DNA of 64,000 nt from Streptomyces antibioticus (GCF_001514065.1 NZ_KQ948427.1:422474-486473); one strand, 5' to 3'. Counted from the first letter of the stretch, positions 8,777 to 17,750 are shown. Translations and numbers: made by a program. Notes: generated from the sequence alone by a model not told the origin.

Positions 8777-11478
8777 CAGAAGTCGTCCGGGTACGGGGCG
8801 GCCATGACCGGGGGCTCGGGGGGCCGGGGCACTGTCGAGGGGAACCCGGGGAGGAGTTCGGCGAGCACGCGGCGCACTTCGCCGGTGTCATTGCGCTCGG
8901 CGGCCGCGTACAGCTCGGGCAGGTGTTCGGTGAGGGCGGCGTCGTCGTCCGGGCGGCCGGTGGGGGTCGCCGCGAGGATGCGCGGATGGGCGGTGGGGGT
9001 GTGGTCCTCGCGCACGGAGAACAGGGTCTCGTTGAGTTTCTCGCCCGGCCTGAGACCGGTGAAGCGGATGTCGACGTCCGGCACGTTCAGTGAGCCGGCG
9101 AACTTGCGGACGAGGTCCACGATCCGCACCGGGTCGCTCATGTCCAGGACGAACACCTCACCACCCCGGGCCATCCGCATGGCCTCCAGAACCAGACCCA
9201 CCGCTTCCTCCACGGTCATGAAGAAGCGGGTCACGTCGGGATGGGTGACGGTCACCGGGGATCCGGCTCCCAGTTGTTCGGCCACCACCGACAGCAGCGA
9301 TCCCCGGCTGCCGAGCACATTGCCGAACCGGACGGCGGAGAAGACGGTGCCGGGCGCGGCACTGTTCTGGGCGCGGCGGACGACGAGTTCGGCCAGCCGC
9401 TTCGTGGCACCGAGCATCGAGACCGGGTCGGCAGCCTTGTCGGTGGAGATCAGCACGAACCGCTCGGTGTCGGCCGAGCCGGCGGCCCGCACCAGGTTCT
9501 CGGTCCCCCGGACATTCGTCTTCACGCCTTCGCAGGGGTGGCGTTCGAGAAGCGGGAGGTGTTTGTGCGCGGCGGCGTGTACGACCACTTCGGGCCGCAG
9601 TTCGTGGAAGACCTGGTCGATGCGGGGACGGTCCCGGATGTCCGAGATGACGATGTCGTCACTGCGCAGGGCGTCGCCGTACAGCTCCAGCTGGAGCCGG
9701 TGCAGGTTCGACTCGTCGTGGTCCAGGAGGAACAGGCGGCTCGGGCCGAAGGCCCTGATCTGATGGCAGAGTTCGCTGCCGATCGAGCCGCCCGCGCCGG
9801 TCACCAGCACCCGGCGTCCCGCGACGGTCGAGCGTGTCTCGGGTCCCGCCACATGCAGTTCGGCCCGCCCGATCAGCTCGTGCACGTCCAGGGCCCGCAT
9901 GTCGCTGCCGACGACGTCACGGCGGAGCGCCGCGATGAACGACGGCAGGTAGCGCACGCTCGCGCCCGTCGCCTCGGCTGCCCTCGCCACCCGGCGGAAG
10001 CGGTCCGGGCTCAGCCCGGGGATGGCGACGACCACGGCCTCGATCCGATGAGCGAGGGAGACCTCCCGGGTCTCGTCCAGCTTCCCCAGCACGGGCAGTT
10101 CGGCGATGACCGCGGACCGGTGCTTGACCGGATCGTCGTCCACGAAGCCGACGGGTTCGAGCCCGAACTGCGGCGTCCGCGCGAGATCCCGGGCGAGCGC
10201 CCGCCCCGCCTCGCCGGCCCCGACCACGAGGGTGCGCAGTCCTCCCGGCCGGCGCGCGACGGTGGGCCCCGCCAGCTTCTCGCAGACCTGGTCGACCGCG
10301 GTCTCGGTCAGCCCGGGATACAGCGGCAGCGACAGCAGCTCCGGGAACAGGGCGTCCGCGCCCGGCAGCCCTCCGGGCGGGTTGACGGCCGTGGCCCGGA
10401 AGAGGGGCATCCGGTGCAGCGGAGTGAAGTGGACCGACGTGCCGATGCCGTGCTCGGCCAGGCGGGCGATCAGCTCGTCGCGGGAGGTGCCGTACTCCGC
10501 CAGGACCCGCACGACATACAGGTGCCGGGCGTGTCTGCCCGGGGTGGTGGATTCCAGCCGCCGGAGTCCGGGGACTGCCTTCAGGGCGTCGTCGTAGCGC
10601 TCCGCCAGCTCCTCCCGGCGGCGCTGCCACTCGTCGACATACCGCAGTTGGGCCCGGCCGATGGCGGCCTGGAGGTCGGTCATGTTGGCCTTGAGGCCGG
10701 GCTCGTCGACGGTGTAGTGCCAGGTGCCGCCCGGGAGGTTGCGCCGCCAGGCGTCCACGGACATGCCGTGCAGCCGGGCGCGGCGGAGCCACTCGGCGAG
10801 CTGGGTGTCGTTCGTGGTGACCATGCCGCCCTCGCCAATGGGCAGGTTCTTGGTCGCGTAGAAGCTGAAGCAGGTCGCCCGCGAGAGGCCGCCCACGGGC
10901 CTGTCCCCGACGGTCGCGCCCAGAGCGTGGGCGGCGTCCTCGACGACGTACTCCAGGGGCAGCCGTGCCGCTTCCGCCAGTTCGGCGACGGGGGCCGGGG
11001 CTCCGGCGTAGTGCAGGGCCATCAGCGCGTGGGGGCAGCCGCACGCCCTGGCCGCGCGGGCGACGGTCTGCGGGGTGGGCATCGCGGTCGTGGGGTCCAC
11101 ATCGACCAGGACGGGGCGCAGGCCCGCGTGCAGGACCGCCTCCGCCGCACCGCAGAACGTGACGTCCGGGACCAGGACCGCTCCGCCGGGCGGCAGGCGC
11201 AGGGCGCGCAGGGAGAGTTCGAGGGCTGCCGTGCAGGAACTCACGGCGACCGCGTGCCGCGCCCCGACATGGGCGGCGAACTCGGTCTCGAAGAGCTGCG
11301 TCTCGGGGCCTGTGGTCACCCAGCCGGAGTCGAGCACGCGCCGTGCGGCGCGGCGGGCCTCGGGGCTGATCCAGGTCGCGGCGAACGGCACACCCGCGTC
11401 AGACGGAACGTGGGCCGCGGGTTCGCGGGCGGTGCGGGGCGCCTGCTCCTGTCGGGGCCGCAGCCGGTGGACTGTCAT
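8776..11478 (-). CDS. Fused PLP aminotransferase (DegT/DnrJ/EryC1) and UDP-GlcNAc 4,6-dehydratase (CapD/PglF-like)
   Basis: 900 residues. Residues about 30-405 form a sugar aminotransferase; the PLP lysine is Lys210 in FYATKNLPIGEGG and VEDAAHALGA precedes it. Residues about 408-540 form a CoA-binding-like Rossmann sensor (LVVGAGEAGRAL), as in membrane PglF/CapD, but the PglF membrane helices are missing. From about 545 the dehydratase core follows, with VLVTGAGGSIGSE, VVHAAAHKHLP, the catalytic STDKAADPVSMLGATKR and LRPGEKLNETLF. Together the two halves would convert UDP-GlcNAc to a UDP-4-amino-4,6-dideoxy sugar, as separate PglF and PglE do. ATG 11478 has GGGGAG upstream; a TTG 18 codons earlier lacks support. 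It is the first gene of the minus operon. Confidence 0.9.
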   Translation of the reverse strand: MTVHRLRPRQEQAPRTAREPAAHVPSDAGVPFAATWISPEARRAARRVLDSGWVTTGPETQLFETEFAAHVGARHAVAVSSCTAALELSLRALRLPPGGAVLVPDVTFCGAAEAVLHAGLRPVLVDVDPTTAMPTPQTVARAARACGCPHALMALHYAGAPAPVAELAEAARLPLEYVVEDAAHALGATVGDRPVGGLSRATCFSFYATKNLPIGEGGMVTTNDTQLAEWLRRARLHGMSVDAWRRNLPGGTWHYTVDEPGLKANMTDLQAAIGRAQLRYVDEWQRRREELAERYDDALKAVPGLRRLESTTPGRHARHLYVVRVLAEYGTSRDELIARLAEHGIGTSVHFTPLHRMPLFRATAVNPPGGLPGADALFPELLSLPLYPGLTETAVDQVCEKLAGPTVARRPGGLRTLVVGAGEAGRALARDLARTPQFGLEPVGFVDDDPVKHRSAVIAELPVLGKLDETREVSLAHRIEAVVVAIPGLSPDRFRRVARAAEATGASVRYLPSFIAALRRDVVGSDMRALDVHELIGRAELHVAGPETRSTVAGRRVLVTGAGGSIGSELCHQIRAFGPSRLFLLDHDESNLHRLQLELYGDALRSDDIVISDIRDRPRIDQVFHELRPEVVVHAAAHKHLPLLERHPCEGVKTNVRGTENLVRAAGSADTERFVLISTDKAADPVSMLGATKRLAELVVRRAQNSAAPGTVFSAVRFGNVLGSRGSLLSVVAEQLGAGSPVTVTHPDVTRFFMTVEEAVGLVLEAMRMARGGEVFVLDMSDPVRIVDLVRKFAGSLNVPDVDIRFTGLRPGEKLNETLFSVREDHTPTAHPRILAATPTGRPDDDAALTEHLPELYAAAERNDTGEVRRVLAELLPGFPSTVPRPPEPPVMAAPYPDDF

Positions 11479-11541
11479 CTCTCGCTCCCCGATGTCGGTG
11501 CTCCTGGGGGCATGACGACGCCTGAAATGCAATCGAAAGGC

Positions 11542-11560
11542 GTATATTTACGTCGTATAC
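11542..11560. promoter_or_regulatory. Shared operator copy 3 (GTATATTTACGTCGTATAC)
   Basis: It lies between the divergent fusion gene and the TetR gene. The symmetry extends outward to a 23-bp dyad, GTAnnTnTACG-T-CGTAnAnnTAC, at 11542-11564. It overlaps the predicted transcription start of the minus-strand operon, the classic position for a repressor, and would also allow autoregulation of the TetR gene. Confidence 0.8.
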
Positions 11561-11564
11561 GTAC

Positions 11565-11593
11565 ACCCTGCCCCCGGAGGCGCATAGAGTCAA
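11565..11593 (-). promoter_or_regulatory. Putative promoter of the fusion-LCP-flippase operon (TTGACT-N17-CAGGGT)
   Basis: Minus strand: TTGACT at 11588-11593 and CAGGGT at 11565-11570, 17 bp apart. The distance from TTGACT to the operator (27 bp) is identical at operator copy 5. On the plus strand TAGAGT at 11585-11590 may be a -10 box for the TetR gene. Confidence 0.5.
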
Positions 11594-11627
11594 CAGAAGC
11601 AGGCCGTCGACCGTCTGGAGGCACAGC

Positions 11628-12356
11628 ATGGCCAAGGGCACCCAGGGCAGGGATCCCGGCGAGGCCCCCGCGCGTCGCGCCAGCGACCGTGGCCGTTACG
11701 GCCGTCTCAGCCGTGAGCGCGTGCTCACCAGCGCCCTGGAACTCGTCGACCGTGACGGCCTCTCCGCGCTCAGCATGCGGCGCCTGGGCGCCGAACTCGG
11801 GGTGGAGGCGATGGCTCTCTACCGGTACGCGGCGAGCAAGGACGCCCTGCTGGACGGTCTCGTCGAGGCACTGCATCTGGAGCTGGAGGAACGGCTGACC
11901 GCGGATGCGGTCGCGGCCCGCGAGTGGCGGGCCGAGCTCGGTCGGGTGGCCCGGGCGACGTACGACGTCTGCCTGGCCCACCCCCAGGTCGTGCCGCTGC
12001 TGTCGACCCGCATGCTGGCCGTCCCCCTCGCGCGGCGGCCACTGGCCACCCTGCGGCACCACGAGCGGGTCCTCTCCCTGTTGCAGGAAGCCGCCGGGCT
12101 CGACGCCCAGCGTGCGGCAGCCGTGTTCCGCGCCTTCACCGCCTGGGTGTTGGGCTACGTCTCCGTCGAACTCCAGGCCATGGTCGACAACCCCGACGAG
12201 CCCGACCCCGCTTTCCGGCTCGGCCTGCACCACATGCCGCCCCAGGAGCTGCCCCGGCTGCGCGCGGCCGCTCCCGCCCTCGCCGAACGGGGCGGGCCGG
12301 AGGGGCTGGTGGCGGGACTGGACGCGCTGCTCGACCGTTTCAGCGGGGAGGCGTGA
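11628..12356 (+). CDS. TetR-family regulator, candidate repressor of the polysaccharide regulon
   Basis: 242 residues. The N-terminal HTH (about 25-70) reads RERVLTSALELVDRDGLSALSMRRLGAELGVEAMALYRYAASKDALLDGL, split here by its helices at 24-42 and 45-70; the remainder is a TetR_C-like ligand and dimer domain. ATG 11628 follows TGGAGG by 6 nt. It is transcribed away from the fusion operon, and the shared 19-bp element sits between them, 68 bp upstream of this start. TetR genes are often next to their own operator, so it is the best candidate binder of all five sites; this is inference. The ligand is unknown. Confidence 0.9.
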   Translation: MAKGTQGRDPGEAPARRASDRGRYGRLSRERVLTSALELVDRDGLSALSMRRLGAELGVEAMALYRYAASKDALLDGLVEALHLELEERLTADAVAAREWRAELGRVARATYDVCLAHPQVVPLLSTRMLAVPLARRPLATLRHHERVLSLLQEAAGLDAQRAAAVFRAFTAWVLGYVSVELQAMVDNPDEPDPAFRLGLHHMPPQELPRLRAAAPALAERGGPEGLVAGLDALLDRFSGEA

Positions 12357-12521
12357 ATCTCCGATTCACCCCAGAGATGGGCCGGTTGGGGCGACCGGTG
12401 TGAAAGGCGGGGCGGGTACGCCGTACAACCGTTCGGCGGCCAGGGACGTCTGATCTTCGGGAACACGTTCCCCGAGGTTCACCCACCCGTCACCACCCCC
12501 CACCGCCGCGAAGGACCCTTC

Positions 12522-13811
12522 ATGCGCCACGCCGCACCCGGCATCCGTACGCTCCGACAGGCCACCGGCGCAGTCGGCGCCCTCGCCCTGATGGCACTCG
12601 GCGCCGCGCCCGCCGTAGCCGCCGACGCCGCGCCCACGCCCCACCTGGTGCTGGGCGAGATGGCGCCGAAGGTCGACGGGCTGAAGCCGGGCGGCACCTA
12701 CGACGTCGTCCCGGTCTCCTTCACCAACACCGGCACCGCGGCGCTCGACAAGGTCTACCTCCAGTACTCCGTCACCCGCGGCCTGAGCCACACCGAACTG
12801 CCCTCCAACTGCGTCCGCTACGACGTCGGTTCCTACGACGAGCTGCCGGAGAAGTCCTACGCCATCTGCGAGTTCGACCAGACGGTCGAGCCGGGCGTCG
12901 TCTACGCCCCCGAGAAGGCGCTGACCCTCAACGTCCTCGACTACGCGCTGCACGACGAACTCCGCGTCGTGGTGGACGTCGACGGCTCGCTCCCCGGCGA
13001 CGAGACCGGCCGGCCGGTGCCCGGCACCGGTCCCGCCGTGAAGCTGGTCGAGAAGCCCGACGCGACCCCGGCCGAGCCCGGCAGTGGCGAGCACGAGGGC
13101 TGGGACGACGCCCACATCTCGGTGAACGCGGCGAACACCGCCGACCTCCAGCTGACCGGCAACGAACTGAGCGGCAAGGTCGGCGACACGGTGTCGCTGA
13201 AGGTGACGCTCACCAACGCCGGCCCCGGCTGGGTCCTCGGCGAGCAGGACAACTCCGCCACGAAGATCCGCGTCACCATCCCGGCGGGCACCACCGTCAC
13301 CAAGGAGGCGCCCTGCGCCAAGGTCCGCGCCGGGGTCTACGAGTGCGGCACCGGCCAGCGCTGGCTGAAGGAGAACGCCGTCGAATATCGCACCTTCAAG
13401 CTGCGCATCGACAAGGCCGTCACCGGCGCCAAGGCCACGGCGAAGCTGACGGGGCCGGCCCGGCCGTACGACAAGAACCCGGAGAACGACAGCATCACCC
13501 TCCCGCTCGACGTCACGGACGGCTCGTCCGGCAACGGCGGCGGGTCGGCCGGCACCGATGGCGGCTCGTCGTCCACGGGCGGTGGCTCCGGGACCTCCCC
13601 CTCCGGCGGCTCCGGCTCCGGCGGCGGCTCGACCACGTCCGGCGGCTCCTCGACCTCCGGCACCTCCGGGTCCGCCACGACCGCCGGCGGCGACCTGGCC
13701 AGCACCGGTTCCGGCGCGACCCTGCCCCTGGCGGGCGCGGCCGCGGCGGCGGTCGCCGTGGGCGCGGGCGCGGTGATGGTCGTACGACGTCGCAGGGCGG
13801 CTCAGCAGTAA
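12522..13811 (+). CDS. Secreted, sortase-anchored surface protein with an LAxTG signal
   Basis: 429 residues. A Sec signal peptide ends near Ala-Asp-Ala at about 34, followed by beta-rich extracytoplasmic domains with four cysteines (SNCVRYD, AICEF, APCAKV, YECG) and DUF11/CARDB-like patterns. A Gly/Ser/Thr-rich linker (about 333-390) leads to LASTG at 392-396, a hydrophobic stretch and an RRRR tail. This is the sorting signal of class E sortases, which are common in streptomycetes. It is probably displayed on the wall. ATG 12522 is chosen because it begins the signal peptide. It converges on EamA, with a strong hairpin between them. It lies just after the TetR gene, but no shared operator is seen upstream. 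Confidence 0.85.
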   Translation: MRHAAPGIRTLRQATGAVGALALMALGAAPAVAADAAPTPHLVLGEMAPKVDGLKPGGTYDVVPVSFTNTGTAALDKVYLQYSVTRGLSHTELPSNCVRYDVGSYDELPEKSYAICEFDQTVEPGVVYAPEKALTLNVLDYALHDELRVVVDVDGSLPGDETGRPVPGTGPAVKLVEKPDATPAEPGSGEHEGWDDAHISVNAANTADLQLTGNELSGKVGDTVSLKVTLTNAGPGWVLGEQDNSATKIRVTIPAGTTVTKEAPCAKVRAGVYECGTGQRWLKENAVEYRTFKLRIDKAVTGAKATAKLTGPARPYDKNPENDSITLPLDVTDGSSGNGGGSAGTDGGSSSTGGGSGTSPSGGSGSGGGSTTSGGSSTSGTSGSATTAGGDLASTGSGATLPLAGAAAAAVAVGAGAVMVVRRRRAAQQ

Positions 13812-13825
13812 CCGCCGCAGTCGTC

Positions 13826-13860
13826 GAGAGGGAGCCTGGCCCGACACAGGGCTCCCTCTC
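13826..13860. terminator. Bidirectional terminator hairpin
   Basis: Perfect 11-bp arms GAGAGGGAGCC (13826-13836) and GGCTCCCTCTC (13850-13860) with a 13-nt loop, between the converging LAxTG gene and EamA gene. The right arm directly abuts the EamA stop codon. Confidence 0.75.
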
Positions 13861-14736
13861 TCACCCCCGCACCGCCCCCACACTCGCCCCCACCACCAGC
13901 CCGATCGCCCCGCACTGCACCAGCGACAACCCCTGCCCCAGCACCAGCCACCCCGCCGTCGCCGCGAGGGCCGGCGCCAGGCTCATCAGGACCGCGAACG
14001 TCGCCGCGGGCAGTCGGCGCAGGGCCAGAAGTTCGAGGGTGTACGGCACTCCCGAGCTCAGCACCGCGATGGCGAGCCCGAGGCCCAGCACACCCGGCTC
14101 CAGCAGTGCCGCCCCCGACTCCCCGATGCCCAGCGGCAGGCTCACGAGCGCGGCGACGCCCATCGCGATCGCGAGCCCGTCCAGACGCGGAAAGCGGGCG
14201 CCCGCACGGGCGTTGAACAGGATGTACGCCGCCCACATCGCCCCGGCGCCCAGCGCGAACGCCACTCCGCCCGCGTCGAGGCTCCCGAAGTCTCCGCCGC
14301 TCAGCAGACACACCCCGGCGAGAGCGAGGGCTGCCCACAGGAAGCTCGCCGCGCGCCGCGAGACCAGCACCGACAGCAGGAGCGGGCCGAGGACCTCCAG
14401 AGTGACGGCCGCGCCCAGCGGGATGCGGGCGATGGACTGGTAGAAGAGGAGGTTCATGCCGCCGAGGGCCAGGCCGAAGCCGGTGACCACCACCCAGTCG
14501 GTGCGCGAGTGGCCGCGCAGCCGGGGCCGGGTGACGGTCAGGAGCAGCACCGCGGCGAAGGCGATCCGCAGGCCCACCGTGCCGAGCGCCCCGGCGCGCG
14601 GGAACAGGAGCGCGGCGCAGGCCGATCCGAACTGCACCGACACCGACCCGGCCAGCACGAGGCCGACGCCGGCGAGGCTGCCGCGCCCCGCGGGATGCCG
14701 TACGAGAAGGGGGGAGCTGGTCACCGTAGTGGTCAT
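13861..14736 (-). CDS. EamA/DMT-family transporter
   Basis: About 291 residues with ten hydrophobic segments and an internal two-fold repeat, the normal EamA layout, ending in LVVGASVGAVRG. The family exports metabolites or amino acids; the substrate is not visible. Start ATG 14736 (GTG 14745 is possible); neither has a good RBS. It is divergent from a LysR gene 69 bp away, a usual arrangement in which the LysR protein controls the exporter. Confidence 0.82.
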   Translation of the reverse strand: MTTTVTSSPLLVRHPAGRGSLAGVGLVLAGSVSVQFGSACAALLFPRAGALGTVGLRIAFAAVLLLTVTRPRLRGHSRTDWVVVTGFGLALGGMNLLFYQSIARIPLGAAVTLEVLGPLLLSVLVSRRAASFLWAALALAGVCLLSGGDFGSLDAGGVAFALGAGAMWAAYILFNARAGARFPRLDGLAIAMGVAALVSLPLGIGESGAALLEPGVLGLGLAIAVLSSGVPYTLELLALRRLPAATFAVLMSLAPALAATAGWLVLGQGLSLVQCGAIGLVVGASVGAVRG

Positions 14737-14805
14737 GGCGTTCACGCTAGGCAGCCGACCGCTCCGCGTGAAATGCCGATTTCCCTGCGGTTATGCTCTG
14801 GAAGC

Positions 14806-15669
14806 ATGACCGTGGAACTGCGGCATCTGCGGGCCTTCCTCGTCATCGCCGAGGAGGGCAACATCACCCGTGCCGCCGCCCGCCTGCATGTGAGCCAGCC
14901 CGCGCTGTCGCGCACCCTGCGCCGGCTGGAGGACCATCTCGGCGCCCGTCTCGTCGACCGCTCGACCCATCATCTGGAGCTGACCACGGAGGGCCGCGTC
15001 TTCCGGGACAAGGCCGCCGCCGCGCTGTCCGCCGTGGACACCGCCCTCGATCCGGGTGGGCTGCGGAGCTGGCCGCTGCGCCTCGGCCATCCCTGGGCGG
15101 CGCTCGGCGACCACACCGTCGCGCTGCTGCGCCGCTGGGACGAGACCCACCCGGGCACCCGTCTCGAACTGCTCCGCGTCGACGACCGCACGGCAGGCCT
15201 CACCCAGGGCAAGGTCGACGCGGCCCTGCTGCGCGGGGCCGTCACCGCGCCCGGGCTCCGCACCGAGCTGCTGACCTGGGAGGAGCGCGTGGTCGTCCTC
15301 CCGTCGGACAGCCCGCTGACGGACCTCCGCCGGGTCACCCTGGCCGATCTCGTGGACAGTCCGATCGCCGTCAACGTCGTCTCCGGTACGACGACGATGG
15401 ACCTGTGGCCGCCGACGGCCCGCCCGTCCGCGACCATCGAGGTGAGCAACACCGACGAGTGGCTCATGGCCATCGCCGCGGGCCGCGCGGTCGGCATCTC
15501 GACGACGGCCACCCCCGGCAACCACGCCCACCCCTCCCTGGTCTACCGCCCGCTCACGGACGCCCCGCCCGTCCCCGTCGTCCTCGCCTGGCGGGAGGGC
15601 GCGGGACATCCGGCGCTGCCCGATCTGGTCACCCTCGCCCACGACGTCCTGGCCGGCCCAGGACCCTGA
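14806..15669 (+). CDS. LysR-family transcriptional regulator
   Basis: 287 residues. The winged HTH is at residues 3-60 (LRHLRAFLVIAEEGNITRAA, then LHVSQPALSRTLRRLEDHLGARL), followed by a periplasmic-binding-like ligand domain. TTATGCT lies 9-15 nt upstream of the ATG, so TATGCT at 14792 may be a -10 box and the transcript nearly leaderless. It is divergent from EamA and probably regulates it. The ligand is unknown. Confidence 0.88.
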   Translation: MTVELRHLRAFLVIAEEGNITRAAARLHVSQPALSRTLRRLEDHLGARLVDRSTHHLELTTEGRVFRDKAAAALSAVDTALDPGGLRSWPLRLGHPWAALGDHTVALLRRWDETHPGTRLELLRVDDRTAGLTQGKVDAALLRGAVTAPGLRTELLTWEERVVVLPSDSPLTDLRRVTLADLVDSPIAVNVVSGTTTMDLWPPTARPSATIEVSNTDEWLMAIAAGRAVGISTTATPGNHAHPSLVYRPLTDAPPVPVVLAWREGAGHPALPDLVTLAHDVLAGPGP

Positions 15670-15688
15670 CGGCCGTATTGTTCGGCGC

Positions 15689-16708
15689 GTGGTCGACAAC
15701 ACACTGATGCGGCTGCCCGACATGCCGCTGCACGATCCGTTCGTCGTCGCCGACGAAGAGACCCGCACCTACCACCTCTACACCTCCAACGACCCGTCCG
15801 TGTCCGGCGTCGAGGGCACCGGCACGATGGTCTACCGCAGCCACGACCTGCGGGACTGGACGCCTCCCGTGCCGGTCTTCCTGACCGCCGACCAGAAGAA
15901 CCTCTGGGCCACGGACGGCGGTTGGGCACCGGAGGTGCACAAGTGGGCAGGCAGGTACTACCTGTTCACCACCCTCCACGACGAGAACCGCCCCCTCCCC
16001 GTACCGCCCCCCACCCGATGGGGAACCCCCTTCCAGCTCGGCAACCACCTGCGCGGCACCATCACCGCCGTGTCCGATTCCCTGCTGGGCCCGTTCACCG
16101 TCGTCGACCCCGAACGCCCCACCCCTCCCCCGCACTTGATGACCCTCGACGGCACTCTCCACGTCGACCGGGACGGGCAGCCCTGGATGGTCTACGCGCA
16201 CGAATGGCTCCAGACGATCGACGGCACCATGGAGGCGATCCGGCTGGCCCCGGACCTGACGGAGACCATCGGCGACCCGGTGTTTCTCTTCAAGGCGTCC
16301 GACGCACCCTGGCTCGGCGAGCAGATCCCCGCCGGCGTCCCGGGACAGCTCCCCCCGTACATCACCGACGGCCCCCAGCTGTACCCCACGCCGGACGGCT
16401 CCTTGCTCATGCTGTGGTCGACCTACGAGAAGAACGTCGTCGGCCCGGACGGCACCATCGGTGGCGGTTACGTCCAGACGTACGCCGTCTCCGAGTCGGG
16501 TGACCTCCGGGGCCCATGGCGTCAGCGGCGGCCGCTGGTCCGGGGCGACAGCGGCCACGGCATGCTGTTCCGCACCTTCGAGGGCCGGCTGACGATGATC
16601 CTGCACCGGCCGTTCGAGAACGCCCGGGGGAAGCTGTACGAGATGGAGCTCGACGGCCATGAGCTGCGGGTGCTCCGCCAGTGCACGGACCTCGACGGCG
16701 GCGGCTGA
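15689..16708 (+). CDS. Glycoside hydrolase, GH43-like five-bladed propeller
   Basis: 339 residues without an evident signal peptide, so the protein is probably cytoplasmic. HDPFVVADEETRTYHLYTS (about 15-33) carries the catalytic-base Asp of the GH43/GH62 type, and the repeat pattern W-E-P-W-Y is spread through the chain (DGGWAPEVHKWAGRYYLF, GTMEAIRLAP). This family removes arabinose or xylose from plant polysaccharide oligomers. GTG 15689; TATTGT at 15676-15681 may be a -10 giving a near-leaderless transcript. It lies near a LacI regulator and an oxidoreductase, so it likely belongs to a pentose/oligosaccharide locus. Confidence 0.8.
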   Translation: MVDNTLMRLPDMPLHDPFVVADEETRTYHLYTSNDPSVSGVEGTGTMVYRSHDLRDWTPPVPVFLTADQKNLWATDGGWAPEVHKWAGRYYLFTTLHDENRPLPVPPPTRWGTPFQLGNHLRGTITAVSDSLLGPFTVVDPERPTPPPHLMTLDGTLHVDRDGQPWMVYAHEWLQTIDGTMEAIRLAPDLTETIGDPVFLFKASDAPWLGEQIPAGVPGQLPPYITDGPQLYPTPDGSLLMLWSTYEKNVVGPDGTIGGGYVQTYAVSESGDLRGPWRQRRPLVRGDSGHGMLFRTFEGRLTMILHRPFENARGKLYEMELDGHELRVLRQCTDLDGGG

Positions 16709-16738
16709 CCGTCTGCGGTGAGAGCATGAGCGCGCCGA

Positions 16739-17737
16739 CTAGCGGGGCGGCGCCGTGGTGCCGCGTACCTCCAGGACAGGCGTGGCGAGTTCCACCTCGC
16801 GCGGACGGTCCGGGTCCTCGATCCGGTCGAGCAGCCGCTGGGCCGCGCGCCGGCCCACGTCGCGGCTGGCGTTGTCCACGGTGGTCAGCCACAGGTGGCG
16901 CAGGCGGGACAGATAGGTGTTGTCGTACCCGACGAGGGACAGGTCCCGCGGCACCCGCAGGCCGCTCTCCTCGGCTGCGGACAGCGCGCCCACGCAGGTC
17001 ATGTCGTTGGCGGCGAAGATCGCGGTGGGCCGCTGCGGGCGGCTGAGCAGCCGTACGGTGGCCCGGTAGCCGCCCTCCTCGGTCAGGTCCCCCTGTTCCG
17101 TGACCGTCGTGCCGGCCAGCCCGTGCTCCCGCATCACCGCCTCGAAGCTCCTGCGCCGCAATTCGCCCACGGCTCCCTGGGCGGCGATGTGCGCGATGTG
17201 CCGGTGGCCGAGCGCGATGAGGTGCTCGGTGGCGAGGCGGGCGCCCTGTTCGTCGTCGTTGGCGACGACGTCCACGCCGGGCAGCTCCGGTTCCCGGGCG
17301 CCCGCGACGACGGTGGGCACCCGCCCGGCGGCGGTGCGCAGGGCATCGGGGTCCTGGAGCGTGCCGACCGCGATCAGGCCGTCGACGCGCAGTTCGGTGA
17401 AGGTGCGGGTGAGGTCCTCGCCGAGCCGGCGGTTGAGGTGCCCGTCGGCGAGCAGGGTGTGCAGTCCGCTGTCGTAGAGCCGGGAGTTGAGCCCGTCGAG
17501 GAGTTCCACGAACCAGGGGTTGCGCAGGTCGTTCAGGAGCACGCCGACCGTGCGGGTGCGGCGCTCGCTGAGGCTGCGGGCGGCGGCGTTGGGCCGGTAG
17601 CCGAGTTCCTCGACGGCGGCGAGGACGGCCGCGCGCTTCTCGGGACGTACGCCCTCGGAGCCGCGCAGCACCAGGGAGACCAGCGACTTGGACACGCCGG
17701 CGCGTTCGGCGACGTCACGGATGGTCGGGGTCCTCAT
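16739..17737 (-). CDS. LacI-family transcriptional regulator
   Basis: 332 residues. The HTH occupies about 4-24 (TIRDVAERAGVSKSLVSLVL) with the hinge helix to about 58, followed by a sugar-binding periplasmic fold with GYDNTYLSRLRHLWLTTVDN (about 268-287) and the C-terminal RGTTAPP typical of the family. It is divergent from an oxidoreductase gene, with dyad sites in the gap, so it probably represses that gene and itself in answer to a sugar. The start at 17737 is set by the HTH. Confidence 0.92.
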   Translation of the reverse strand: MRTPTIRDVAERAGVSKSLVSLVLRGSEGVRPEKRAAVLAAVEELGYRPNAAARSLSERRTRTVGVLLNDLRNPWFVELLDGLNSRLYDSGLHTLLADGHLNRRLGEDLTRTFTELRVDGLIAVGTLQDPDALRTAAGRVPTVVAGAREPELPGVDVVANDDEQGARLATEHLIALGHRHIAHIAAQGAVGELRRRSFEAVMREHGLAGTTVTEQGDLTEEGGYRATVRLLSRPQRPTAIFAANDMTCVGALSAAEESGLRVPRDLSLVGYDNTYLSRLRHLWLTTVDNASRDVGRRAAQRLLDRIEDPDRPREVELATPVLEVRGTTAPPR

Positions 17738-17740
17738 GCA

Positions 17741-17750
17741 TGGACCGTTC
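17741..17750. promoter_or_regulatory. LacI-type half operator (GGACCGTTCC)
   Basis: A copy of the GGAMCGKTCC core found in the larger operator at 17820, directly upstream of the lacI-like start codon; probably the autoregulatory site. Confidence 0.5.

Noticed and set aside
8776-11532. Longer fusion-protein start (TTG at 11532)
   Set aside because: Overlaps the operator region and has no RBS; ATG 11478 has GGGGAG.
9241-11898. An 885-residue plus-strand frame across the fusion gene
   Set aside because: Antisense shadow of a clear two-domain protein.
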